Program-made: the position numbers and the translations under genes
Shown: in pieces, positions 45,660-58,719 of the stretch
Position numbering within the stretch: position 1 is the first letter of the stretch
Layout of the letters: each line of letters opens with the position of its first letter
The notes under the pieces: model-generated
Databases searched by the model: none
What the model saw: the letters and a program-made list of their open reading frames with translations, nothing else
What the model was told of the DNA's origin: nothing
NCBI RefSeq assembly: GCF_047948215.1
Contig: NC_134458.1
Coordinates: 87,933,260-87,997,259, forward strand
Direction: 5' to 3'
Length of the DNA: 64,000 nt
From: Lycorma delicatula
Taxonomy: Eukaryota; Arthropoda; Insecta; Hemiptera; Fulgoridae

Positions 45660-48225
45660 ACATAATACACTTTCTAGAAATTTGACTGTTAGATAATTTT
45701 ACTTAGATTAGAATGTACCTTTTGATTAAAATTCTTATAGATCTTTTGTTCGAAACCATCCTCCATAGCAGTCTAATATTTTTTAAACCGGTTGATTCCC
45801 GTTTTCTACTCGGCCATAATATACTATTTTTCATACATAGATAATTAGGTTCCTTAATTTAAATTAAAAATTTTATTTAAGTTTCCAATTCTGTTTTTAG
45901 AATCGATATAGGTAATTTCGTCATCAAAAGATAATAATCTCTTGCGGATATATTACACAAATTTTTATATCGTTATTTCGATTCGAGTCTTTTTAATAAT
46001 GATGTTTACTATCAAGTACATTCTATTTATTAAAACTTAACTGCTAAGCCGTTTGGCTATTAACGACAAACGGTTATTAACTCAAATTAATGGATTTGGG
46101 ATTGTGTATTTGCGATGTTAGGAATTATAGTAATTCTATACACTAATACGCTAGTTCTAATCTCTAATGCCTGATAGAAACTGACGTTGAGATCCCAGCA
46201 AGCGGAACGAACGGTTGTTGTTACGTTCCCTAATGGGTTCTGAATGGATGTCTCTGTATTGTAAAGCTCACCAGGTAACAAAATCATTCTTCTGCATTCT
46301 TTCTCTGGGTGTGCTCTCCTTTCATTCCCTTTTTTATAAACTTCATCATCGTTCTCTCTCTTTACATTAATCTAAGCTACTGTTCGTTGATGAAAGGTGT
46401 ATTATTTTTTTAAGATATGTTTGCACATGATTATATTTATGAAATATGCTAATAACTGTAGATTTCGGGGCCTGTAAAGAGATTTTTCTGTTATGCAAAA
46501 ATATGTGGATTTTAAAATCTCAACGTTCTAGAATGTTAACAGATTTTTTTTTTTTAACTTTTTGTTCGTAGTTGCTCCATTTGTTGGCCTAAATCCATTT
46601 CACCATTAGTCTGAATCGGTTGAAAAAAGTATATCTTCAGATTTTTCAATGTGTATCCAAAAATAGATAACTGCCGAATTCTTAATTTTTAAAGACTGAA
46701 TTTAATGTCTGATTAAAACGGAAATTTACGAATAAAGTTTTAAATAATTAATTCAAATGCGTTGTCATATCTGATTAAAAATGTATAATATTTGTAAAAT
46801 AAGAGGAAATGGCAATTTTTAAACTAAAATCTGATATTTTTATACTTTAACTGGCAGCGTTGTCAAGAAAAAATCGTGTAAACGAGGCTGGCACGAAATC
46901 GCCGGTTCGAAAGTACCTTCTCACTTGTTTTACATAAATATCATTCACGGTATATTATTTTTGTAAACATTTATAGATTAGAGATCGTAATTAAGATTTC
47001 ATTCGTGATATTGAAAACCACTAATTTAAAACATTATCTTCACTAATTTTTAACAAAAATACAACTATTTAATTTCTATAAAAATAAAATTTGGATTTTA
47101 TGCAATCCCATTTTTTGTTTAAATAGGTAGAACTCTATTGAGACGTAAGTAAATTTTATTGAGGATTCAAAACACTGAGAGAAGGAAGGTTTCTCCGAAA
47201 TTTTAGCTTACAATATCGCGCAATAAAATATCATAATTACTCGGAACAAGGGATATAGATCAGTAACGTTCAGTGAAATCGAGATGATTAGAATTTAATC
47301 GTAATACTAATTTTGACAGGAATTTGCACTTATTCGAAGTGTACGATATAATTTCGTAAATTACCAGTTGATTACCTTGGTGAGTGGAATGTTTACAATG
47401 AAATAGATGAAACTTCATTAAGAGAAACTACAGTATAAAATGATTGACAAACTAATGAGTTTTTTTAGAACAAGTCGGAATATGCAGAATCATATACTTT
47501 TAAATTTTCCTGACAGATTTTATCAATATAAAAGGAGGAATTACACTTTTAGGATTAAAAATATTCTGCCTATAAACGGAAAAGATCCTAAGAAAATAAC
47601 GAGTAGCCAATTTTATTTTTTTTTAAATGTTATAAATAGCACAGACTGTTGTATATTTAAACAATTAATATAAGACACATATAATATAATTAAATCATTT
47701 AAAGCGGACTGTATACATAGGAACCTTGTTCGTCGAAATTTGTTATTTCCAACTAAATTCACTTTTGTTTTCCCCTTCTATGGATGCTAACGATCGAGTT
47801 CGTGAACTAACTTGGTCTTCTATCGAGACGGATTAACGTTTCTTTAGTTTATCGGCAATTTTGTGTTGTATGACTGTGTTCGCCCTTTAGTAGGGGAAAC
47901 GAATCCCTAGTTCGTCACGATTCAGTAACTACTGCCTTTTTAGACAGTGCATTTCACAATTCCGGACACGCAACTTTCATGAATACATCTTTACTCGCGG
48001 AATTTATCGCAATACCCGTGTATTTAGCAAGTTAAATGCGATTACTACAGGGACAGTACAAGACACGAAGAGGCATTAAACTTTCTATTATTCATGGCTA
48101 GTGAATAATTCCCAAATTTTGATTTAAATCTCTTTATGTGTTAAATTAAAACAATAATAGTTTTAGTAGGGAATCAAGAAAGGTGTAAAAATCCACTAAA
48201 TATGATTTGAGAAAAGCGTATATAT
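45660..48225. other. AT-rich intergenic, no supportable gene
   Basis: Contains a 77-codon frame at 47440-47673 (basic, no known domain). No repeat family recognised. Confidence 0.45.
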
Positions 48226-48230
48226 GTTAC

Positions 48231-49375
48231 TGTGAAAGACCGATATTTGGCAATGTCGATATTCTCTGGTGAATGTCGACACATACCAAATACGTGGAGA
48301 AAGACCGAAATATTTGCTTATATTATTATAGGTTCCGACCTTTGCCGGTATATATTGACAAACAAAGATAAACACTGATGGGGGTCGAAACGATAACTAG
48401 AAATAAAAAAAAAAATAATCGCTCGATACCAATTTCTAAGGTAAATAGAATACGAGAAACACTCGTAAAAAAAGGAAGTTTAAATTTAAGCCAAAATCCA
48501 CCGTATGTTCTAGTAGTAAATCTCGTCATCCCAAATCAGCTGAATTTCAAGTCAACAGTTCTAAGGTTCAAATCCTAGTAAAGACAGCTACTTTTATACG
48601 GATTTGAATACTATATCGTGGATACCTGTGTTCTTTGTTGGTTGGGTTTCAATTAACCGTACATCTCAGGAATGGTTGACCTGAGACTGCACAAGACTAC
48701 ACTTCATTACATTCATACGTATCATTCTCATTCCTCCTCTGAAGTAATACCTTACGGTAGTCCACAGACTCAAGAGAAAAATATGAAATTTAAGCCAAAC
48801 ATAACCTGCGCTCGCTAATCTCATCTAATTAAGTTAAATATACAAATTATATATGGTATTTTCCAACATCGGAAGCGATTAGTCAAATTCACCTCATTCA
48901 GCATGATGGTGACAGTTGAATAAAAATATTTTTATGAAAAAATTGAACAAAGGACAAACCATCTGACCATTTATTTGTATTGTTATCTTTCATCCGTGTA
49001 GTTAACATATTCTATATACCCTGATGGGCCGATTCAATTTATAAAATGCTGAAAATTTGATTAAATTTTTTTATAAATGCGGTGAATTTTTTTATATTTA
49101 ATGTTAATTACACGAGCGTAGGTTATGTTTATCTTAAATTTAATCTTCCTTTTTTTCGAGAGTATTTCGTAATCTATTTAACTTACAAATTGGTATCGGG
49201 TGATTTTTTTTAATCTTTAGTTATCGTTTCGATCCCTACCAGAGCTATTTGTGATTGTCTACATATGCCGGCGAAAGTCTGAAGAAGCAAATATTTCGGT
49301 CTTTCGCCGACGTATTTGGTATGCGTCGACATTCACCGGAGAATATCGTCATATACCAGATATCGGTCTTTCACA
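48231..49375. mobile_element. Foldback-type element with ~310-bp inverted arms
   Basis: TGTGAAAGACCGATATTTGG (48231) is matched in reverse by ATATCGGTCTTTCACA (ending 49375). Complementarity continues through the CGGTGAATGTCGAC block, ACCAAATACGT, AAAGACCGAAATATTTGC, the GATCGAAACGATAACTA block and on to about 48850 and 49070, once the inserted SINE is removed. Each arm is thus about 310 bp, with a ~220-bp unpaired centre. No transposase is encoded. The inner part of the arms shares a motif with the foldback repeat at 4.8 kb. The 67-68-codon frames at 48326, 48378 and 49255 are arm sequence. Confidence 0.8.
48496..48785 (+). repeat. SINE family A, third copy, with 14-bp target duplication
   Basis: The plus-strand head is degraded, but ATCCCAAATCAGCTGA and the B-box GGTTCAAATCC (48569) are clear. 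The body (ACTTTTATACGGATTTGAAT ... AATTAACCGTACATCTCAGG) matches the 35.2 and 38.2 kb copies. It is flanked on both sides by AAATTTAAGCCAAA (48482-48495 and 48786-48799), and it sits in the left arm of the foldback element. The right arm retains the uninterrupted site. Confidence 0.88.
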
Positions 49376-49394
49376 ACAGCATAAAAGAATTGTC

Positions 49395-52300
49395 AGGTTG
49401 TAAGGTAATGCAGTTTTCCGTATTAACCGGGACCCGTAAAGTTTTTATTTTTGTAAAATAAATTTATTAAATCGGATAAAAGTACTTATATATTTCTTAC
49501 AATAAATAAAAATTAACTAAAATAACTGTAATTAAAAAGGTTTGGGCGTTTTTATTTACTTGTCTTTGGGTATTTTTATTGGCTTTCTTTGGTTTTATTT
49601 CTGCTTTAACATTAATTTTTTTTGAAATTTATTTAATTTTTTACAACGTTGTCGATCGAAGATTACTAAATACCTTTACAATCATTGTAATTTTCTTTTC
49701 CTGTTCATTTTTCAACGGTGAATATAATTTAGAATTATTTCCATTTTCATAAAAAGCGAGTCATACGAGCTGTTCATACTTTGTAAAAAAACATAGATGT
49801 TGCTCAAAATATTTCTAACGGTTACGAATTATATAGTTTAACGTATCTTCTTACATATACATATGTAATAATTTATGAGTAATTCGCCCCATAAATTTAT
49901 AGTTTATTGTTGGAAATACAATAAGGAATCTATTTAATATGATAAATGACAATCAGAGCCAGAACTTTATGGATTAAACGTAGAGACGATATCAAGCGTC
50001 ACGATCAGTACATGAGATTGTAACACAGGCTAAGTTAATTGAGAACCTCTTATATGATCTAGATATATTGTATTCTTGACCTTAAGGGACTCTATCAAAG
50101 ATGTTGAACTATGATTATTTAAAGATGAAATTATATATAAAAAAAAATTGAAACAATAATAAAACGTGGGGTGTTGATAATTCTGATTATGCAGTAGAAC
50201 GAGAGTAAAATAAAAACGTAAGTAATATAATCTGAAATAATTCTTTTTTAAAATAAAGCAGCAGAAAACATAGCAGCGAAACACAACTATTTATTAAAAT
50301 TATTTTTTTTTTACTCACTTATTTTTTTGTTTATTATTCTCTTTTAGTATTTTTGCACAGATATTTGCTTTATCAAAACGTCACAGGTTTTGTAATAAGA
50401 CGGAAAAACTGAGATTGTAAACAAATTTTTATAATTTAAATTATGTTTTTAATTAAATTTTATACAATAAGATTCCGATGATGCAGATATTTATGGGGAA
50501 AAACTAGACAAAATAATAAAGAAAAGTTAATCTTATTGTACTGGTTTTTATAAAGTTAGAATAATTCATAGTAAAAACTAAATGAAAGAACGAAATTTAT
50601 CTTAAAAAATAGTGCTTTAATATTTAAATACCTTATTTCGATCAAAACAGGATTATATATAATATAGATCAGTCGGGAACGGGTACGTAATCAATCCACG
50701 GATAAAATGGGAACTGTCCCAGCGTTTATCTGGAGGGATTAATAAAGACCCTGGAAAAAATTTGATCGGAACTCTGTCCAAAAAAAAAGAATTAAAAAAA
50801 ACAGCTACGCTTAAAGTCTATATTAGAAAAAATAAATTAATATAAAGTTATATAAAATAATATTAAAGATTTAGAGAATAATATTAGTAACATCACTGCA
50901 AAATAAAATACTAGTGATAATTTTAAAATGGTATTTTAAAAAAAATGGGAGGGTAATTTAGTTAAAATAACTGCGGAAGCATAATAGTAATTTTTCATAG
51001 GCGGAATTGTTGTGCTCTGTTAAGCAAACTACATTGTTGTTTTTTTTTTTATTGACTAATGAACATTGTTATTTTTCTGACTATTACGAAATAAAATATT
51101 GTTATTTTTGAAAAAGGGTATTGAGATTTATCGTAATTGAATACCGAATTTTGTTGTTTTTTAATATATTGTTCCTTTTTAAAAATAAATGTCCAATTTG
51201 TTTATTAGATCTGTGAATAAATTAAAAATTTTTAATTAATTAAATATTTGTTAATGTACTTATATTTACGGGCGCCCAATTATGCTATTAAGCCCATTTA
51301 TGTATCCTAAAAACTTTAGTTTTTATAATTCAGAGGAACCGCAAGATAATGTTTAAAACTTTGTCAACGATAATGCCAAAAGATCGATAATGTTTAAGAC
51401 AAGGGTGTCTCGTGAAAAAAACGGAAAGAATTTCAGACACGTTCTACAAATAAAGATAAAGAAAAAGATTCATATAAACACGGCTCTGAAAACGCTTAGT
51501 TTTCAAGTTTCAACTTATGAAAAATTTCGCCTTGATCTCTCTTCCTGGGTTAAATGAAACCATAATGAAATTTTTGCAACTTAAATTACGGGGTTAATTT
51601 GATGATTTCATATGGTTTTTGACCTGAAAAAGTGAATAAAGTAGGTATCAGAAATGTATTTCTAGTAATTTTTGAAAAAACATCATTATAAAAAAAAAAT
51701 TGATGGCGCTAAACACATATTTCTATAGGTTTGACGTATAATAACTTCGATAAATTGCTAGTAAACAAACAATAATTGCAGAAAATTTCATTCTAAGAAA
51801 CTCTTTGTTAGAATCGTCGACGGAATATGAAGAAAAGTGTAAGAAGTTTAACTTTTATTATAAGCAAAACGAGAAGTGGCAGAAAAATATTATTTTATAA
51901 TTTAAAACCGAGACAAAAAAATTTCAGAATAGGAAAATACCTAGAAATAAAACCAATTATAGAAATAAATCAAGAAAAATATTAAACGAGAAGATAATTT
52001 AATAGCATTATTTAAATTCCATTGTTATATTAAAAATGTTAAGAAATGAAAATTCATTATGTAGAAATAATATCGAAAAATAAATTGAACCTTTTTATGT
52101 TTATTTCATGTCATTACTTATATTTTCATAATGAGCACACGACTTTTTCTACAAAGCAAAGTTAACAGAGATTCGATTTATTTTCTAAGAAATTTGATCG
52201 TCCTTCGAAAGTTTTTCTTAATAACTCGCCCAACATTTTGTTATTGTAGATCACAACGGTCCACAACAGAAATACTCTTTAATTATTAACTGGTATGATG

Positions 52301-55300
52301 TACGTTCAATTTGGAAGCAGTGTGTTATTCTACCTGAAAAACGCACCGTTATTTTTTTATCCGTATCAGTATATCTACAAATACATTAGTTCATTTTAAT
52401 AATAATAAAAAATAAATAATTCTCAACTTGAACCAAGAATATTGTCCCAATTTATTGTAATTATCGCACATTTTATGGTGAACGTATTAAATGATGAGGT
52501 GAAATTTTAGAACTTCTAAAGAAATTGTATGAACTGAAAAACGAGCTACAATAATTATTTTTTTACTTAAATGTGTCCTAAAAATCATGTATTTATCTTT
52601 ATGTTTTTTTTTGCTCCCGTGTTTTTGTAATTAATTTATTGTTATTATTTGTTTAACATTATTGGTTTTTAGTAATAGTGGTAAAAGATTATTTTGAAAA
52701 AAAAGAAACACGGAAACCTTTTCTTTTGTTTATATAACGGTAAACGATTGTAACTAATTTGTTTGCGCCTAAAGTGCTGTGCAAATTAATTTATCTTTAC
52801 CTTTGTGTTATATTATGATACTGTTATACAGACCCACTGGCGCGAAGTGGAGAAAGCTGTGTAATAGGTAGTCCTTTTGTATACTTCCGTAATATTCCCA
52901 TCTAAAAATAGAATTTCATTAGAGAACCGATGCATAGATTTATCTGATTCATACAACGTAATCTGGTTTTGGAACTTCAAAGGTTATAAAATAACATTTT
53001 TATTCAGTCAGAATATTTTTATTTTTCATAATCTATATAACAATAAAAAGTTTTACTAGGAGGCTTTATTTTACGATTAGTAAGTTACGAAATATTTTTT
53101 TTCCATAATAGTACATTAGTTTGTACGAAGTTTTTTAAATACGGAATTTTTAATTGAGTATATTTTGTATTTAATTTTTCCTTAAGAAAAATTCATATCT
53201 GGCTCTATAAGGAGGCAGTAACTTAACATTTATTCATTCGTATAAAATTACTTTGAAAAGGTTTCTTATATATGACACATTCGTATTTTTTTTCAATATT
53301 CCTGCAACTGTGTTACTAAGAATTATTCGTAGATATAAATTATACAAGACCTAATGTTTCTAATAATAAATTCAGTACATCTGATTATGATTATATTGTT
53401 TTAAGTATTGCTAATAACTGAGAGTGTAATATGCGTCTCACAAAAAAAATCTGAGCTAGGTTTTACCGAATACTTGATGGAAAAATTGACCATACCGTTT
53501 TAAAAATTTTGCCATTGCTGTTGTGATTTTTAATTAATTTAAGGGTCTGTTTTCCTAGTTCTGTTGAAATGCTCCAAAATTGAGAAATTATATAAAAAAA
53601 CTGAGTTTAGGTTCAAGATAAGACCTTTTTCAAACGTTTATTGGTAAATCATGGTCGACTTCATTAAGTCGGTAATTTAAAATGTTTGTCGTGTGAAAAA
53701 TTATAATTTTTTATAATCTACTGGTGGCAGTATGTTTTAGTATTTTTAAAAGATTACTTTTGTAGTACCAAAAATTATAATACTTACCGTGATTTTGTTT
53801 CTTAATATTATTCTTTAACAGTTAACAAATACATTAAAACAAAAAATAATCCTATAAAATACCAAAGGAAATATTTTACCCTCGTAAGAATAATAATCTA
53901 AAAACGGTTAGTAAATAGAATCGCACAATAAGTTTGTCCCCCCCCACAAAAAAAAAACAAGTAAAAATAGCGGCATAAAAAAATTCAATTCTTTTTCGTT
54001 AAAAAAGACGGATAAAAAAAGAACCCTACTTTTTTACCGGAAGGATAAAATTATAAAAAAACCTCCATCCGGGTTACCTGTTGCCCGGCTTGACTATTGT
54101 TAATGATGTCTCCTTAACCGAGGTTGACCTTTTTTCTCTTTGTTATTCACCTACTTTTTTTTCAGGGTTTGTATTTACAAATTTGAGGGTGAAAAAATAA
54201 GTATCATTAATAGTTTTTCCCTGGTAACGTATGACAGGAACCGTAAAAAATATTTCACGGTAGGCTATATACAATTTATTAGAAAAAACGTTTTTTTGTT
54301 CAAGTAGTATTAATTATTGCTGTTTTGAAAGTATATTGGCCTACCTATTTAGCTTATATGGTACTGATTTTAAAGTATATACAACTGGCTGATGTTATTA
54401 ACTGAATGGAATTTATCTGAATTAAAGATCTATAGATCAGCTTGCTTTTTACAATATACCGATTTAAATTCCATTACATATCATAAAAGTAACATACGCA
54501 CGAATATTTTTCATAACGTAACGGTACAATAAAAATCTTTCCGCTCAAATAATATTGGCGGGATCCAATTCCCGTCAAAACCCTTGAAAACATAAAAATC
54601 TCCGCCTGAAATCTCGAAAACATAAGTCAAAGTTATGTAAAACTAATTACAACGCTTCAAAAAATTATAAAAAAAGCCTTCATGTGGAGTCTAATTTAGA
54701 GTGATTTTAAAAACGTTTTTAATACTTGATAGTGTACAGACATATATTATATGGAGGATTTAGGAAATTCAATGAATGTTATCATTTTAGCAAGTCAGTT
54801 AGTTTGACTCGCCTAGTTCCATAGCACCAGATTATTTTCACCACGAACGTTGCCGTTATAAAATTTAAAATCAACATTCACAAGTGTGAAGTATCGATAC
54901 TTCAAGTTAAGTATCGATAACTGTGTTTTTTGCTTTCATAAAATCCGCAACACTACTTAAGACGTAATTTTTGTATTTAGCATGGTAAAGATTCTCCCAA
55001 AAGACCTACGGTTAACAAATATTTTTTTTTGGTATCCGTTATAAGGTCTTTGCACTCTTACCAAAATAAATTTATTTTTCGTTAAAACTATGTAAGGATT
55101 CGTATATCCGGAAGTACTAGAAAATAGTCCCATTCTACGTTTACACAAAGATGCGTTTCCGATGGAGGAAGATGTTGTTAGGCGATTTTACGGTTTCTTT
55201 TAGAAGCAATACTATTCCACGAATGGATGAAGGTTTTCCCTTCTGATTCTCAAAACTGATTCTCAAATAAAATTAAATCTTGTTTCGACATGTATTTATA

Positions 55301-57772
55301 TTCGTCAACAACATGCAGACGGTGACAGTTAATTCTGCTTCTATTTTGGTAAAAATGAACCTATAGTCGAAATAATTAGGCTAAATGGATTGTCCCAGTA
55401 GCTAAGTTTTCTATCCGTTGGTTTCACATCAGGTCTAACGGCTAAAGTGCTTATCGGGTAAAGCCAAATAATTTTATTTCTCCTAAAAAAATAATCCAAA
55501 CATACGAAGACATATGAAAGCATATGAAAGGATGCTTTTACTTCCAGCAAGATGCTCTTAACTACCGCAATACAACACAGAGTCCAAAAGTTTTCTCGAT
55601 AAGCATTTCCCAGATCTTATTGGTCAAGTTGGACTAATTCCATTGTTACTTCATTTATACCATCGGTTTTATTAAAAATTGATCATATTTAGAAAAATTA
55701 TTTGGCAATTCTGTAGAGCTTAAAAATCGAATCGCCGTTATATCTGCAGAAGTGACACGTCAAATTGAATTTAGGAAGAAACCAGTTTTAGTTATGATAT
55801 TTGCTTCACTGCCAATGGCTCATTCCGAATCAAAATATCTAATCTTTTTCATGAAAAGTTTCGTTTATTTTACTACATAGTAACAATTGTACCCATTCTG
55901 CAATTTTCTGAATAAATTTCTTAATCAATTTTGAAAAATAATCATTCCTCATTGAAGTAACCTTTACTTATTTAAAATTACCGATAATTGAAAACCCGTT
56001 TGTCCAAAAGCGCTCGTACTTGTCAAGGAGAGTAAAAAAAGATCAGTTATTACGTAATGTTGTTTTTTTTTTTAAATCGAGTTACGTTATTACAAAAGTT
56101 TTTTTTGTTGATTTTGTGAAGTTTTTTTGGAAGAAAAATTTCAATAATGTAATGAAATTGCATAAATTAAATGCGAGAAAATAACGCCACCTCGATTTTT
56201 CCGTTATTGTATTCATCAAGGAAAGTTACCTTGGAACAGCCATTTCGATCAGTTATACGATCGTGTTACTAGCAACTTACATTTATTGAGATCATATAAA
56301 AAATATATTTGATAAAGAATATATTTGACTTCTGTTTATCATGAAAAAATTGATAATAATCACTTTGTATGTGGGGCAGAAATATAAGAGGAACTTATAA
56401 AAATAAATGTAATAGATTTTTTTATTTTATAAAAAAAGGTTGATTCGAAGCATTTTTGGCGGCATTATAGTAAAATCTTGTAGAAATTATTTTAATAATT
56501 TATTTCTTTTACATATTTCATAGGATTTTATTATGATAAAAAATCCTGTTAAAATTTTAAATCTTAAACATCTTCATAGGAACATAATCGTGCAATCTTT
56601 TGCAACTGATTAATCATAACAATGAACACAGAAGTGGAACGAGAATGTAAATTATTTTTAATGAGTTTTCTTGTACGTAAAATACTAAGGGCAAACATTT
56701 TTTTAAATACTCAAAAAATTCTTTATTTATATGACACCTTTCTGACTAGAATGAATTTTAGCGGTGATATATTTGTCAAGACTGCATATCTGTCTCTCTT
56801 GTGTTGTTTTTGACTAAAAATTTGCGTATTAAACTTTATTATACATTTTTATGTGTTCTATGTTTCATCGATTTTTGTAACGATGAGAAATTATTACTAT
56901 TGAGCTTTCAACTCATCCGCAACGACGTAACGCGACTAGTACAGTATGTAAGCTTTTTTATATAAATAAAAAATATTAACATCATTTTATTTTTATTAAG
57001 TAATGTCATTTAATTCTTAACTGTTTAAATTACAAATGACGCAAAACATACTGAAATTGAAAATTTAGTGGCAGTTTATGAAGTATCACTTTATAATATT
57101 TTATTTCAGCGATCTATATTTAGCGATAAATATCAAATAGCTATTTAGACTGAATGTATGCTACGTCACGTCGTTTTAATATGGAAAATACATTCACTTA
57201 ATATGTTAAGGGTTAATGTCATATCAAAAAGATAGGTAGGTAGGGTGCATTATGTACTGTACATATATGTATGTATCAGAAGAGGTGATTGCCATCTGCG
57301 AGGGTCATACGATGGGCTGCATGGCTGCAAGTCTGATGGGTTAAACTGGTCATGTGTCATGTACTCATGTGTCATGGGATTGTGTTAGGGAATGGGGTAA
57401 GGGTTGTCCTCCCCACCCCTTTAATTTTGGGGATTGTCTGTAAGGGAGGACTTTCCCTTCTGCGTCGTGCAGGGTTTTCAAAAAAAAAACTCTGGCCCTT
57501 AGTCTACCCATTATCTCTTTTAGTTCACGATACGTCAACCAAATTACATACTCGAGTACCGAGTATTTTTTTTTCCTTTTATTGTATTTATTTATTTTTA
57601 GCTCTTTTCTGTTATATTTATTATTAGACTCTTTACAATATAAATAGGGAACAATAATAAATGCCAGGGCTAATTCTGAATTATAAATAAAACCTTGATT
57701 TGATCAAATAATACACTTAAATACATTAAAAATAAAAATAAATTTTAAAAATTAATAATTAAAAATTTTAAT

Positions 57773-57816
<44 letters not shown>

Positions 57817-58220
57817 TAACGGTCAAATTAACCGAGATGCAAACGATTGTTTCTTTTTTTTACAGGTTTTTTATCTTTATTAACTAAAATTTATTAGTTG
57901 AATATTTTTCAGTAGAAAAGGATTGAAAAAAAAACAGCTACAAAAAATATTTATTCACATAATTTTATAAAAGTAATTCTGCAGAGTTACCTGCGAAGTA
58001 TTTCTAACTTTACTTTGCGAAGTTCTCTATTCCAAGTTCTCCAACATCCCTTCCTTCTTCAAAGTTCTCTATTGGAACTTGCTAAAATAAGCAATTCTAA
58101 ATCAGTCTGTAATTCTACAGTTATGTTTTTTGATAGCAGTCCTTACATACGTGGTTTTGTATACTTCTTAGGGTTTTAGGCCAGTTTTGCAAGTTATAAT
58201 ATTCCTCAATTTTATTTTTC
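49395..58220. other. Long AT-rich intergenic stretch, no supportable gene
   Basis: Only chance ORFs of 60-90 codons. Noted: C-rich run at 53940, paired TATCGATA motifs at 54892 and 54912, a GC-richer patch at 57240-57540 with a short CATGTGTCATG repeat, and a (TA)n tract at 57775-57811. The frame at 57352-57627 has no known domain. Confidence 0.4.
54888..54919. promoter_or_regulatory. Two TATCGATA (DRE-like) motifs 20 bp apart
   Basis: TATCGATA at 54892-54899 and 54912-54919, the first inside the 16-bp palindrome GAAGTATCGATACTTC. TATCGATA is the core site of the insect factor DREF. Two sites two helical turns apart are suggestive, but no gene or start site is visible nearby and the motif can arise by chance in AT-rich DNA. 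Confidence 0.3.
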
Positions 58221-58224
58221 TTCT

Positions 58225-58705
58225 TCTATATCTTTGTTTTATCTCATTTCACTTAAAATCAGGGTTTTATCTTAAATTCTTCCGTCGTTCCTGCTTATCA
58301 CAACCCCATCAATACTTCAGTTCCTCTCTCACGGTTCTCTGCTATTCTATCCTTAATTTGAGCCTCCCTCTCTTTTATATCTCTAGTTTCAGATTATTAT
58401 TTTTTCAAAATTCTTCATTCCACACGTCTAAACACCATCTCCGTTTACTTTCCTGTAGCGTCTGCCTGTACGAACAGTCTTTTCCGTTCCTTTAACGTAT
58501 CGGTTTTTCATGTTGACTCTTTTTGTCATTCTACTCATCCATCTTAGTATAATAATCTTCACCGCCTTCGTTTTCTTCTTCTGTATCTTTTTAGTATTCT
58601 ATATTTCCAAGCCGTACATCGTTGTCAGCTTCATTACTGTTTTATACATTTTCCTCTATCCACTTACTAAGTTAATACAGAGCACGCACCTTATATTTTA
58701 AATCA
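58225..58705 (-). pseudogene. RTE-like LINE fragment, RT C-terminal region
   Basis: On the minus strand from about 58650: MYKTVMKLTTMYGLEIWNTK, then KTKAVKIIILRWMSRMTKRV, then NRYVKGTEKTVR. RTE-type reverse transcriptases have the same string of motifs: 'yKtv-rP-llYGsE-W', 'e-rmLRWm-G-Tr-D---Ne-ir'. Downstream similarity fades with stops. The plus strand frames of 63 and 102 codons here are shadows of this antisense sequence. Related in type to the LINE remnant at 8.5-9.25 kb, but the two do not overlap enough to compare. Confidence 0.65.
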
Positions 58706-58719
58706 ATTTTCTGCCTGTA

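Noticed and set aside
57352..57627. 91-codon ORF in a GC-richer patch
   Set aside because: No recognisable domain; the patch looks like a repeat tail with a short CATGTGTCATG repeat.
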